64,000 bases of DNA from Ceratobasidium sp. AG-K (GCA_037039685.1 JAWNGF010000002.1:4898001-4962000), one strand, 5' to 3'; positions 10,433 through 21,770 are shown, numbered from the stretch's first letter. Program-made: numbers and translations. The notes: generated by a model from the sequence alone, not told the origin.

Positions 10433-13400
10433 GACGAGGTCTCCCTCTAACTGTGTGTGGAGAGACCAAAGAACCAGTAACGGAAACAATGTACCTTAAA
10501 GCAACAAACGAATCAACAGTTGTCTACACAAACATTACTGGAATCACAGAACCCATTCCCACCCTTATTGACTCAGGCACTTCAAAAAACTTTATCGATA
10601 TTTCTTGGGCACACTCAAACGCCATACCACTAATCAAGCTACCAACACCCAGGAAAGTCAGTGGGATTCAGGGAAAAGAATTACCACATCAAATCCAATT
10701 CAGAGCCGATCTAAAGTTTGACCTGGAAGGGAAAAGCTTTAGGCAGAATTTCTTTGCTATGCCGACAGGGGATACACGCCTTATCTTAGGACTAGGATGG
10801 TTAGAAGAAGCTAACCCAATCATTGACTGGCGCTCAAAAACTATCACATGGAGGACAGACCACATCATGGGCAAGACAGGTGAAATTGACGACATACCGG
10901 AAGAATTCAAGGAATTCAAGGAGGTTTTTAGCGAGGAGAAGTTCAAACGCATACCAGACCATCAACCATACAACTGTTCTATTGACCTGATAGAAGGAGC
11001 AGATCTTCCAAAACCAGCTAGACCAATCCCACTTTCACCCGTGGAATCTGTTGCCCTTAGGAAGTACCTTGACAAAGAACTAGCTGCTGGAAAAATCCGA
11101 CCAAGCAAATCACCAGTAGCAGCGGCCACCTTCTTTGTCAAAAAAGGTCAAGACCCAAAAAACCCCACAAAGCCTCCAGAACTTAGGCTGGTGCAACACT
11201 TTGGACCAATGAATGAAATAACAAAGGACGACCGATTTCCTATGCCACTCATGGAAGATCTCTTAGACAAAATCAAGGACGCAAAAGTCTTCTCAAAAAT
11301 AGACCTACACATGGGATTCAACAATATCCGCATTAAGGAAGGTGACGAGTGGAAAACTGCCTTCCGAACCAAGGAAGGGCTATATGAGTACATTGTAATG
11401 CCTTTTGGACTAAAAAATGCGCCAGCCATCTTCCAATGATACATGAATCACATTTTCCACGACCTGATCGACATATGCATCATTGTCTACATTGACAACA
11501 TCCTTGTCTTCTCCAAAGATAGAGAGCAACACGTAGAGGACGTTTGAAAGGTACTCAAGATCCTACTGGAAAACAATCTTTTTGCCAAACTCCCTAAATG
11601 CGAGTTCTTTGTCAAGAAACTGGTTTACACTGGAATCCGCATCAGCAAGGAAGGAATCTCTATGCAGGAAGAGAAGGTCAAGGCTATCAAGGAATGGAAA
11701 GAACCAAAAACGGTCAAACAAGTACAGGCTTTCTTGGGATTCGCAAACTTCAGCGGATTAGCCAAACCCCTCACTATGTTAACAAGGAAGGACACAAAAT
11801 GGCAATGGGGACAAGAACAACAGGACGCCCTCAACAACCTCAAATTGGAAATTTGCAAGGAACCTCTATTGCGACATCCTGACCCAGAGAAACCTTACAT
11901 CTTAGAAACTGACGCAAGCGGTGTGGCAATGGGCGCCATCCTTTCCCAGAAGCAGGAAGACGGATTCCTACATCCAATTGCTTTCCTATCAAAATCCTTC
12001 AATCAGGCGCAATTGAATTACGATGTGCATGACAAAGAACTCATGGCGATCATTGAATCACTCAAGCACTGGCGTTTGCACCTGGAAGGAACAAAGGAAC
12101 CTATCACAATCTACACGGATCACCGAAATCTGCAATATTGGTAGAAGGCAACAACCTTCAACAGATGCCATGCCCGGTGGCACCAGATTCTGGCATCCTA
12201 CAACTTTGAAATTGTATACCGACCAGGCATACTTTCAACAAAACCAGATCTGCTGTCCAGAAGGAGCAACCATAGCAACATTCCAACAGCAGAACAAGTA
12301 ATGATCAAGGAGGAACAATTCAAGGGTTTCTCTGGAGACATGAAGTTCAATATCATCGCGGACATCAGAGAAGTACAAGCGGAAGACAAAAGCATTACCC
12401 AAATCATAGAACTATGCAAGAAGAAGGAAGATCTACCAAAATCAGTGCAAGAAGGAATCAAGAAGTACAATTTTGAAGAAGACCTTCTCTGGTTTGATGG
12501 AAGAATCTATGTACCGGAAGACAGGGACACAAGATTGAAGATCATGAGATTACACCATGACTCACCAATAGCCGGTCACCAAGGACATGCACGCACACTG
12601 GAGCTCATCTCAAGAAGATACTACTGGCCAGGATTAAAATCCACAGTGAATAAATACGTGGACTCATGCGAACAATGCCAGAGAGCAAAGGGAACAAAAA
12701 CTTGCGTACCATTGAAACCACTGGAAATCCCAAAGGGCCCATGGGAAGAAATTGCATATGACTTCATTACCAAGCTTCCTAAATCATATGGGAGCAACAG
12801 CATATTGGTGGTCGTGGATCAATTCTCCCGCATGGCACATTTCATACCCTGTAAAGAATCAACAACAGCAGAACAATTAGCCAAGATTTTCCTGGAGAAT
12901 ATATGGAAGCTTCACGGTTTCCCACAAAGTACTGTATCAGATAGGGGAACTACGTTCAACAGCAAATTCCTAAAAGCTCTATACAAGAAGATCAACACGA
13001 CACCAAGCTTCAGCACAGCATACCATCCTCAGACGGACAGAATAACAGAACTAATAAACCAGTGGCTGGAAGCCTGGTTACAAACGTTTGTAAATCACCA
13101 ACAGGATAATTGGGCCAGACTTCTACCCATTGCAGAATACTGCTACAACAACCAAAGGCATAGCATCACAGGGAAAACTCCTTTTGAGATCGTCTATGGC
13201 AGGGAACCCCTTTGGAACATCTCAACAAAGGAAACAACCACTCCAGAAGCAAACAACAAAGCTGACAGCTGGCAGAGGATCTGGGACGAAGCTAAAGCAA
13301 CCATGGAATGGCATAGAAACCAAACGGAGGAAAGCCAACCACCCAAATACACAGAGGGAGACCTAGTTTGGCTACATGGGCAAAACATAACAATGGATCG

Positions 13401-14298
13401 ATCCAACAAAAAGCTTGACAACAAAAAACATGGCCCGTTCAAAGTCAAAAAATCTGTTTCTAGTCACGCCTTTGAATTGGATCTTCCAAAAACAATGAAG
13501 ATACACCCTGTTTTCCATAGCAACCTGCTTAGCCCTTACAAGGAAGACGTTAATTTCCAAAGGAACCAACCTTGTCCTCCACCGGTGAAAACAGAAGAAG
13601 GGGAGGAAGAATACGAAGTGGAAAAGATCGTAAATTGGAAAATAACAAAGGAAGGACTTCTCTATAGGGTCAGATGGAAGGGATACAATGCAAAAGAAGA
13701 CATGGAACAACGAGCGGAAGATTTTGGACATCTCAAAGGAATCATGAAGAAGTTTCTGAAGGAATTCCCAGGAGCGCCAACACCCTCAAACTACAAACCA
13801 AAGGGTATAAAAGGGAGAGCTCAACACAAAAACTACCCAACTTGCAAAACTTGCTCGGTTTCCAAATCGCTCTACACACTCCACGCATTAAATCTCTTTT
13901 GCCCCTCACAATGCCCTCCGTTACCCACTCTACAATCACCAACAACCTCATCCGCGTCCTTAATGGACCAGCCTTTCATACGGTGCGCATCCTTGACGCC
14001 AGAGCCACCCTCTATGTCTATAAACAATTGCAGCAAGGCCCCAGTCGTATGCAATTCCGCACCTCCAACGACATTCTCCACTCAGACTTGGGAGAATTCC
14101 AATGTGTGGGAAAAAAGTGGCCAACTCGGATACAACTGCAACAAAAGGACATATTTGTATGCAGAGGATGTGCCACCTTTCAAGTCTCCAAGGTCGTGCT
14201 GCTGTCCACCCACATGCTTGGGGTGGTGGAGTGGGGCCAAGAAGGGGCGTACAGCAGCGAATGGGTTCCAGGATACAAGGGAAGGCCACCATCTTTGA
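10426..14298 (+). pseudogene. pol of element A (PR-RT-RNaseH-IN-chromodomain)
   Basis: This frame is -1 to gag and open back to the slippery heptamer, with no ATG at its head. Protease: LIDSGTSKNF near 10570 (homologues have DSGAS). RT: the active site reads YIDN, with the second aspartate changed to asparagine at 11497-11499. RNase H: ETDASG near 11906. Integrase has an HHCC finger (CEQCQRAKG) and a D,D,E core (VVVDQFSRM, SDRGTTFN, TDRITELINQ) near 12540-13070. A chromodomain (EYEVEKI...RVRWKGY) lies near 13610-13690. Stops are at 11437, 11545 and 12142, and 24 bp are missing in frame at about 11752. The reading frame stays open past the chromodomain into ORF3. Confidence 0.9.
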
Positions 14299-14675
14299 GG
14301 CCTTGTTGGAACAACGCATGGGACGCAAACTTCGAGAAGGACCTGGCGGATTGGAGGATGGAGAGGGGGCGCTATCAAAGGGAGAAGTTTGAGTGGAAGC
14401 CATTCTGGTGGCAAGAGAAGGAAACGGATGTGTTGCAGTGGACGGAAGTCGAGCCGGACGTGCGACAATGGTCAAAGGAACATGTAGAGGAGCAGGAACG
14501 AGTTATGGACTGGTCCAAGGCTGACTGGACCAACAAAGAGACATGGGAAAAATGGGAGGAGCACTGTGACGAACCGGGTAACACCGTGTTCAACCCCATT
14601 GATCTGACGGAGGAGAAGGAGGACGAGCTGGACGCTCTGGTAGAGAAGGCCAACAAGGACTGCTGGGTGCAGTAG
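13911..14675 (+). CDS. ORF3 of element A, unknown 254-aa protein
   Basis: Intact 765-nt ORF that starts inside the pol tail, in another frame, and ends 45 nt before the 3' LTR. It has exactly the same length in elements B and C. The first half holds the conserved blocks DILHSDLGEF, GKKWPTR, a CxxC (CRGC) and LLSTHMLGVVEWGQEGAYSS. The second half is charged and very rich in tryptophan. No signal peptide, membrane segment or known domain is recognised. It is free of stops although gag and pol of the same copy have many. Function unknown; it is not an evident envelope protein. Confidence 0.75.
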   Translation: MPSVTHSTITNNLIRVLNGPAFHTVRILDARATLYVYKQLQQGPSRMQFRTSNDILHSDLGEFQCVGKKWPTRIQLQQKDIFVCRGCATFQVSKVVLLSTHMLGVVEWGQEGAYSSEWVPGYKGRPPSLRPCWNNAWDANFEKDLADWRMERGRYQREKFEWKPFWWQEKETDVLQWTEVEPDVRQWSKEHVEEQERVMDWSKADWTNKETWEKWEEHCDEPGNTVFNPIDLTEEKEDELDALVEKANKDCWVQ

Positions 14676-14720
14676 CTGGGTCCCCTCAGGTTCCCTTCAT
14701 GGACCTTAAGGGGGGAGTAA

Positions 14721-15179
14721 TGTCATGAGCCTTGCTCACTCCATCGGACTTGTCTGCGTCTTGTCCTGTCTTGTGGCTTTGTATGTTACTTTCTGTTTCC
14801 CTTTTCCCGCCGCGTTGCCACCTCCTTGTGGTTTTCCTGTTACTTTGTGTAATGTGGCTGTGCTTTGTACAAGTCATGTCTGTTCATACAGCATGACTCA
14901 CATGGACACTCCTGACTGGTTGACTGTTATGACTCTTGTGGCTGCGCCCTATATGACTCGGCCTTGTCTTGAATATATATAGAGGACCAACAAGCCTGGT
15001 AACCCCAGCTTGTTTTGTCTCGTCAAAACATCCCCTTTGAGTGACACTTTGAACCACCCCTACCCTTAAGAACCTACAGACACTTAAGTGTGTTGCGGTT
15101 CAAGAGGTCGCTTAGGTCTTAGTGCCGTCCACTCTCCATTGCGGCTTGTCTCATAGCCACCAAGAAGAAGCTTACGACA
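14721..15179 (+). repeat. 3' LTR of element A (459 bp)
   Basis: Same length as the 5' copy at 753-1211. It is preceded by the polypurine tract AAGGGGGGAGTAA (14708-14720) and followed by the target duplication AAGTG. The differences from the 5' copy are mostly CpG transitions, as expected after long residence in a methylated or mutagenised region. Confidence 0.94.
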
Positions 15180-15637
15180 AAGTGTTTGGTGTGCTAGATA
15201 GCTTGTAAATCTCCAAGCATCCCATGGTCAATGGTTCTATCCAGCTTTGTCTATGTGAAAATACAATGTCAAGTTGGATAAAACGGGATGTGATGACAAA
15301 ATCTTCAGAAAGCAAGCAGAAATAGCTGAAATTGCTCCTGCAATCAGACTTGTCTGTAGTGAGATGCTAGCAAATTGTAAGCCAAAGTGCTGGACTAAGA
15401 CTGGATTTACCCCTATCCACTGGCCTGTCAACCAGTTGTATACTACTATATGCACCATGTACAACAAGTCTAGTGTTGTGGCAACTATTCACCCACATGT
15501 ACATAGTTGAGGAACCCATGAAGGACCAATGGTCATTAGACCATCAACTTCAATTACAATCTCAGCGTTTGCGGATGAAACTGCAGGATGAGGTTTGTTG
15601 GTTGACATCATTTGAAAGTGTAGCCTGAATGCCACAT

Positions 15638-16136
15638 TGTCGCAACCTGCTAATGCCTATGGTTGACGACCGCTAATGGCCTTTGAGATGTGAGAACAAT
15701 ATGTGATAAGTCTTCTAAGACTCTATCACTAAGGTGGACAAATGCTAGTCTTGTCAGTACAAGTCACTAGCTCCTAAGTCCAAGTGGCTGCACTAAAGGC
15801 TAAGTAGCCAAGTGCCTCTGATCACACTGCAGGGAGAGTTGACAAGGCAAAGCAAGCTGGGGATGACCATGCTTGCAAGCCAGTATATATACTCAGAAAG
15901 CGGGTGAGTCATAGTAAATACATGAGTCACATGCCTGAGTCAAAGTTTGAGTCACAAAGGGGGCTGCGTAGGCCAGCCAATAGAAAACAGCATGAGTCAT
16001 ATGACTCATGGTGACACATCATCCATACACCTCACTAAACAAGGGAGAGGGCTCTACAATGAGAAGGGGCGCTTAAGGCACCAGTACAAGTCACAAGACC
16101 ACAAACAGAGACAGAGGGAGAGACGGGGTCACAACA
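15638..16136 (-). repeat. Old solo LTR, diverged family 1 relative (499 bp)
   Basis: Starts TGTCGCAACC and ends TCACAACA, flanked by CACAT at 15633-15637 and 16137-16141. It has the inverted TATA segment GTATATATAC and the core found in family 1 LTRs on the minus strand, but is longer and much more diverged. It interrupts the F-box pseudogene at a point matching about 37110 of the intact copy. Confidence 0.85.
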
Positions 16137-16640
16137 CACATGATGGTTGTGGATACCATAACCACCTGGCTGTTCATCAAAATTTGGCTCTGTGGTAGTC
16201 TCTTCTAGTAGCACCAGAAGATCCCACTCTGGCTGGATCACAAAGTATCTTAGAATTTGAGTGGACACTTTGTGACACCAGGATTTGTAACCAGTTCCTC
16301 TGTTGAAGGATGGAAGTTGACTAAAGAAGATATTGTATTGTAACCCTGGTTCTGAGCCAAGATTAACCAGGCCCACTATGAATGTTCCATTGATAAAGTG
16401 CGTCCTTTTTGCCAGTAAACCACCCCATTGCAACTTGGGTGAAGCTGGGATAAAGTTTGGATGAGACAGCTCAGTCCTCTGCCAGCTCTGCCTATGTTTG
16501 CAGATTGTGCCAATCATTTTGGCCAGGCTCAGGTCAGTTTGCGGAACAGATGGAACCACACATTCACTCATATCCAGCTTGAGCAGGTATTGCAGATATA
16601 AACTGGACACCACCAGATCTTGAAAACATTGGCAAACCTG

Positions 16641-17107
16641 TGTTGTGAGCCAGCCCACTCCATAAGGCTTGTTCTGTGTCTCACTTGTCTGTCCTTGTGT
16701 TTGTTGTTTTGTTTTTGTGTTGTTTGTCTTTTCCTGCGCTGTGTTGCCACCTTCTTGTGGTTTCTCTGTTACATTGTGTAACACGGCTGTGCTTTGTTCA
16801 AGTCATGACTGCCTGTGCAGCATGACTCACTTGGACACTCCTCACTGGCTTGTATGTATGACTTGTGCGGCTGCGCCTTGTATGACTCAGTCACTTCTCA
16901 TATATATATAGAGGACCAACAGGCCTGGTATCCCCAGCTTGTTTTGTCTTGTCAATCATCCCTTTTAAGTGACACTTTGAACCACCCCTACCCTTAGGAG
17001 TCTACAGCCACTTAAGTGTGGTGGGATTCAAGAGGTCTCTTAGGTCTTAGTGCCATCCACTCTCCATTGTGGCTTGTCTTGTAGCCACCAAGAAGAAGCT
17101 CTTGACA
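16641..17107 (+). repeat. Solo LTR, family 1 (467 bp)
   Basis: TGTTGTGAGCC to CTTGACA, flanked by ACCTG at 16636-16640 and 17108-17112. TATATATATA lies near 16900 and AGCTTGTTTTGTC follows. It sits in the pseudogene close to the first intron position. Confidence 0.9.
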
Positions 17108-17153
17108 ACCTGGTCTCAGTGTTAGTGAGCAATGTCCTTCTGCAAGAAAGTTG

Positions 17154-17954
17154 TGTTGTGAGCCAGCTCACTCCATTGGACTTGCCTTGCGTCTTGCCCA
17201 CCTGTTCTCTCATGTCCTGACTTGGGTCAATTAGGTGTGTAAAAGGTTAAGGGGTTTGACTTGGACAAGTCTTAGAACCCAAGGAGTAGTGATAGTGAAG
17301 AGTATTGATTGAACCAAGTCCTATTGGAGAGGAGGTCAAGCCTTGTTGTTAACCGGCTTGACCTCTGGGTTTATATACATGAGGGATCAGTGCCATGTCA
17401 TCATCTATCAGTGTGAGAAAGCCAAGTACAACTGATGATAAGCGAGATAAGAGGTATGACTCGATATTCTGGAAGTTCCGGAAGCAGCACCAATATCAAA
17501 TGAAAAGACAAATACATCACATGATACAAGTTAAGTGCCAAAGGACATTGGTACCAAAAAAGGAAAGTGTTCGGAAAAAAGAATATAAAATCAGAATAAA
17601 GTGTCTGAGCTTAGTCAGCTCATGACATCTTGCTTGTTGTTTTGTTTATGTTACGTTTATTCTTTCCTGTGCCGCGTTGCCACCTCCTTGTGGTTCTTTT
17701 TGTTACACTGTGTAACACAGCTGTGCTATGTACAAGTCATGACTGCCTGCACAGCATGACTCACATGGACACTCCTGGTTGGCTTGTATGTATGACTCAA
17801 GTGGCTGCACCTTGTATGACTTGGCCACTTTTCTGAATATATATAAAGGACCAACAAGCCTGGTAACCCCAGCTTGTTTTGTCTTGTCTTACCATCCTTT
17901 TGAGTGACACTTTGAACCACCCCTACCCTCAAGAGCCTACAGACACTTATGACA
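17154..17954 (+). repeat. Solo LTR, family 1, internally deleted and holding a second LTR
   Basis: Flanked by AGTTG at 17149-17153 and 17955-17959. The LTR is 17154-17212 plus 17628-17954; the middle is a family 2 solo LTR. Its 3' part lacks about 88 bp between two CTTA copies that are present in full-length family 1 LTRs, a simple microhomology deletion. Confidence 0.88.
17213..17627 (-). repeat. Solo LTR, family 2, nested in a family 1 LTR (415 bp)
   Basis: Reverse complement of the element D LTR (TGTCCTGACTTGGG to GCTCATGACA). The flanks TCTCA and TCTTG are only partly alike, so the target duplication has either mutated or been lost. Not much diverged from the D LTRs apart from CpG-type changes. 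Confidence 0.85.
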
Positions 17955-18049
17955 AGTTGACTAGCCTGCTGAAAGCAACAAATGACTATAGCCTTGGTTG
18001 GCTTGAGCACCCTTTTGATAATCTCATTGGGAAGTCTTGTAAACAACAT

Positions 18050-18416
18050 GATGGTGAGATTGCAAGAGCCAATAGTCATGTGAATACCTTGGTCAGGATC
18101 TTGTTAGAGCTTGAGAAACAAAAAATCTACTAAGTGCATGCGCATGAGTGCCCAGCAAAGCCCTGATCTAACCATGTGTCCCTGCATCTCTGCATCTCCT
18201 TTGTCCTGTTATAGGCTTGAGGGTCTTCAACTTTGCTCTGCTTGCAGAGTCTTGTTTTTTTGCATTACCTTTTGGGGGCAGTATATGATGATTCAAGGCC
18301 AAATAGACATTGCCCAAACAAGTGGCAGGGTAGAAACAACTGTGGTCATTTGCTGCAAATTCTGTGATTCATTTACTGATCACTCTGGAATTGACTGTTC
18401 ATCCACGGAATGCATA
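18050..18416. other. Spacer between F-box pseudogene and Tc1-like element
   Basis: The first 110 bases or so still resemble the 5' flank of the intact F-box gene (37731-37840). The rest is AT-leaning, without a convincing gene; short ORFs here have no recognisable motif. Confidence 0.5.
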
Positions 18417-19103
18417 CAGTCAGCTGCAAATGTAATGATACAAGCCCTGAGGTAACCACAAGACTTGCAAAGAGACCCAACACAGGCGTTTTACATGTTG
18501 AGTACTCAATAAATGTTATTTGCAGCGTATTCCAGAGCCAATCAAGAGTTTAAACAAAGAGAACCAACAAGAATTGAGAGAGATAGCGCATGTATATGTT
18601 GTGAGCTAGCTCTCTCCATCGGACTTGCCTGTCGCCTCGCCCGCCTGTGTTCCTTTCTGCTTTGCGTTTCCGTTTCTGTTTCCTGCGTTGCCACCTTCTT
18701 GTGGTTATTTCTGTTACATTGTGTAACGCGGCTGTGCTTTTTACAAGTCATGTCTGTTCATACAGCATGACTCACATGGGCACTCCTGACTGGCTTCTCT
18801 GTTTGACTCGTGCAGCTGCACCTTGTATGACTCAGCCGTTTTCTGAATATATATAGAGGACCAACAAGCCTGGCAACCCCAGCTTGTTTTGTCTCATCAA
18901 AACATCCCTTTCGAGTGACACTTAGAACCACCCCTACCCTTTAGAGCCTACAGACACTTAAGTGTGTTGCGGTTCAAGAGGTCACTTAGGTCTTAGTGCC
19001 ATCCACTCTCCCTTGTGGCTTATCTCATAGCCACAAGGAAGTAGCTTACAACAGTATACATTTTTGCTTGTAGCATTACATATGCCTGTTTTAAGTGCCA
19101 GGT
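18417..19103 (+). repeat. Left inverted repeat of Tc1-like element, interrupted
   Basis: The repeat is 18417-18596 plus 19054-19103, interrupted by a solo LTR. It matches the reverse complement of 35330-35554 but most CpGs of that copy are TG or CA here. Confidence 0.85.
18597..19053 (+). repeat. Solo LTR, family 1 (457 bp), in the left Tc1 repeat
   Basis: TGTTGTGAGC to CTTACAACA, flanked by GTATA at 18592-18596 and 19054-19058. TATATATA and AGCTTGTTTTGTC are present. Confidence 0.92.
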
Positions 19104-19308
19104 CTCCTCCCCCTCCATATGAAGAGTTAAACACAATTCCTCATCAGTTTAACCTAATATTTAGTTGGCCCTCCCTTTACTTTCACAAGTGCTTCAATTC
19201 ACTGGGGCATTGAATTATAGAGTTTCTGAATGTACTTGGGTGGGATCTTGTACCACTCCTCCTGGGCAATATGCCACAAATCATGACAATTACGGGGGGG
19301 AGGCTCAT

Positions 19309-19765
19309 TGTCGTGAGCTAGCTCTCTCCATCGGACTTGCCTGTTGCCTCGCCCGCCTATGTTCCCTTTTGCTTTGTGTTTCTGTTTCTGTTTGCTGCGT
19401 TGCCACCTTCTTGTGGTTATTTCTGTTACATTGTGTAACGCGGCTGTGCTTTTTACGAGTCATGTCTGTTCATACAGCATGACTCACATGGACACTCCTG
19501 ACTGGCTTTCTGTATGACTCGTGCGGCTGCGCCTTGTATGACTTGGCCACTTTCTGAATATATATAGAGGACCAACAAGCCTGGCAACCCCAGCTTGTTT
19601 TGTCTTGTCAAAAACATCCCTTTTGAGTGACACTTTGAACCACCCCTACCCTCAAGAGCCTACAGACGCTTAAGTGTGTTGCGGTTCAAGAGGTCACTTA
19701 GGTCTTAGTGCTGTCCACTCTCCATTGCAGCTTGTCTCTTAGCCATTAAGAAGAAGCTTATGACA
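19309..19765 (+). repeat. 5' LTR of element C (457 bp)
   Basis: TGTCGTGAGC to CTTATGACA. TATA near 19559 and AGCTTGTTTTGTC follow; TGACTC repeats are in U3. The primer site begins two bases later. Confidence 0.93.
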
Positions 19766-19767
19766 TT

Positions 19768-19779
19768 ACAAAACAAGCT
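19768..19779 (+). other. Self-primer binding site of element C
   Basis: ACAAAACAAGCT, two bases after the LTR end at 19765, complementary to AGCTTGTTTTGT in the LTR 33 bases after the TATA start. Confidence 0.78.
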
Positions 19780-19787
19780 TAACAATC

Positions 19788-21770
19788 ATGTCCATACAAG
19801 AGGACGTGGGGTCACGCCTCACAACACCACTCCCTACAAGAAGAGGACCAAGTAGGGCTTCAAGACCTACAAGTTCCCTGAACAAGCAGGATATTGCACA
19901 AGCACAGGCAGGAGGACCAGCAAGGTCTCGCCCACAGAGCCAAGCCTCTATGCCTGGAACATTCAATGCTGAGAACGTTTCAATCATACAAGAAGAACCC
20001 ACCATTGTTACTAGAGAACCAGGATATATCACCAACAACCCCACACCAATCACAATTTGAATCCCTACCTCAAACAAATCCCCAGGCCCATCATGACCAC
20101 TATGGCCTATGGGATCCAGAAGACAGTTTTTTTCCCCTCAACCCAAAGCTCACGGGGGCGTATCCCTTGTTCCTATCAGGCCGCCACCCACACTGCACAT
20201 TCCCCTTACTGCTCAAGTACCACAGATTGGGGGAACCATCACCAATGCCGGCCCAGTCCCAATAAGCTCTCAGGCTGTAACTCCAGTTAACCCGGCACCA
20301 CCATATGTACCACAAGGGTATTCCCAGCAAGCAACAGCAACTGAAGGACAAGAACCCCCTAGGATTCCCAGCTCAAGCTCTAGCTCCAGCAGAAGAACCG
20401 TGATTAGCAACCTTGACAATCTAGACAATCTTCACCTCGGAAGACACAATGCATTACTAAGGATCATTGAGGGAATGAGAATAACAATTGACAGAAGACT
20501 CAACGGATTAGAACAATCCACCCAAGTGTTGGCTAACAACCAACAAATCTTCAATGATTCCCTCAACAACCTACAAGGAACCTTGACAGATATCCTTACC
20601 GCTGCTCATAACAGTGAACACAACAGCTTCCTGGTTGGGCAAGACGTAATCTGCCTAAGAAACAAAGTCACGAACACGCAGGGACTGGTAAACAATGTAC
20701 AGGAAGACCTTAACACCACAAGACAGGCACAGTTAGCCTGGAATGAAGCAATCACCCAAGGACTAGAAGGACTAAGGGGAGACGGAAGGATTGCAATTGG
20801 ACAAATTAACACCATGCAAGAAACAGTCAACAACATGCGCGAACAGATGGATGAAGCATCCCTACATGCTGTATCACCTCCCCACCCAAAAGCAGAGTCT
20901 ACCAGGCTCAACGAATTGGAACAAAGGTTACATCAGCTTTCTGAAAACCCTGACAATAGAAGAGAAAACAGGCATCCAAAAGTAACTAGACCAGAGGCGT
21001 TCGACAGGAAGAAAGGAGAAGGAGCAGAAATGTTCATCACCCAAATGGAGAGTTACTTCGTCAGGTTGGGTGACCAATACAGCTCAGGACAAGAACAAAT
21101 TAGAGAAGCACTAGCAAATTTCAAGTTGGATAACAGGTCTGCTACACATTGGGCACAAGTGCTACTCCGGTCCATGAACAATGGAGTACCTGATCCAAAC
21201 CTAACGTCATGGGAAACATTCAAGTCGCACTTCATGGAACAATTTAGCAACCCTAACAAGAAGGCTAAGGCGGAAGCCAATATCCGGAAGAGCAAACAAG
21301 TCAACTCAGTAGCAAACTACGCAACAGAATTCTGCTTTCACATGGTGGATGTGAATTGGGGGGAAGAAGCCCTTATCAACCAATTCAAAGACGGACTCAA
21401 GCCGGAAATCAAAACAGAATTGGCGCAATTTGAACTTTCCCTTATCAACAAAGATGGAACTGAAAGGCGGCTTAACCTTAACCAATGGATCACTCTTGCA
21501 ATCTCCATAGACTAGAAATTGCAACAGATCAAGGCATCTACCAGAAAGAAAACACCTCAGGCGACCACTACAGGGCAAACCTCTACAAAGCGGCTTCCAG
21601 ACGAAGTGTACAAGGCAAGAATAGCATCAAACCGATGCCTGAAGTGCGGCCAGGAAGGTCACTGTTTGCTCAAATGCTCATCCAAGGAGTGGATAACAAC
21701 TGAGCCCAGCATAATGGGAAGAGAAGCTACAATCATAGAAGACTCGGGAAAAGAAGGGGTCTCCCTCTAA
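19788..21770 (+). pseudogene. gag of element C, three in-frame stops
   Basis: One frame from ATG 19788 to TAA 21768-21770, broken by TGA 20058-20060, TGA 20094-20096 and TAG 21513-21515. N-terminal low complexity, coiled-coil region, capsid-like part near 20980-21450, CCHC knuckle CLKCGQEGHCLLKC near 21650. Ends next to the GGGAAAA site. Confidence 0.9.
21746..21752 (+). other. Slippery heptamer at gag/pol boundary of C
   Basis: GGGAAAA in gag phase; gag stops at 21768-21770. The -1 frame continues without stop into the protease. Confidence 0.67.

Larger units (their letters stand above)
1234..10450 (+). pseudogene. gag of element A, split by element B
   Basis: The gag frame runs 1234-1927 and continues at 9153-10450 once element B and one TSD copy are set aside; the codon across the join (G + TG) stays in frame. 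The start ATG is 9 nt after the primer site. The N-terminal part is rich in proline, serine and glutamine; the middle is coiled-coil-like; the capsid-like core follows around 9700-10120; a CCHC-like knuckle near 10310-10360 is degenerate. Stops occur at 9506, 9595, 9858, 10115 and elsewhere, several where homologues have arginine. The frame ends at TAA 10448-10450, just after the GGGAAAA site at 10426-10432. Confidence 0.85.
753..15179 (+). mobile_element. Ty3/gypsy chromovirus A (LTR family 1), host of element B
   Basis: The element starts TGTCGTGAGCC and ends CTTACGACA, flanked by the 5-bp duplication AAGTG at 748-752 and 15180-15184. Removing it rejoins the F-box pseudogene exactly as in the intact paralogue. 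It has two 459-bp LTRs, a primer site at 1214-1225, a purine tract at 14708-14720, and gag, pol and ORF3 in order. Element B (1928-9147) sits inside gag. The LTRs differ at about 13 of 459 positions by hand count, mostly C/T or G/A changes at CpG. It is coding-dead: several nonsense codons, a 24-bp loss in the RT region and a changed RT active-site residue. Confidence 0.95.
65..18049 (-). pseudogene. Decayed F-box gene copy, broken up by nested insertions
   Basis: This is a paralogue of the intact F-box gene at 35967-37730, in the same orientation. Matching pieces are 65-752, 15180-15637, 16137-16640, 17108-17153 and about 17955-18049. The start codon (18049-18047), the F-box motif with LPNEII, and the final stop at 65-67 are still visible. 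The reading frame is destroyed by four separate insertions (element A and three solo LTRs) plus stops. Nearly every CpG of the intact copy is TpG or CpA here; for example GTCGAGCGTCGTGG in the intact gene reads GTCTAGTGTTGTGG. Homology fades near 18160. The identification rests on direct comparison of the two copies inside the window. Confidence 0.88.

Noticed and set aside
16035..16784. Minus-strand ORF of 249 aa seen as a gene
   Set aside because: It is made of two LTR edges and an F-box pseudogene piece; an accident of decay.
18160..18416. Possible gene fragment left of the Tc1-like element
   Set aside because: No conserved motif or consistent frame could be found.
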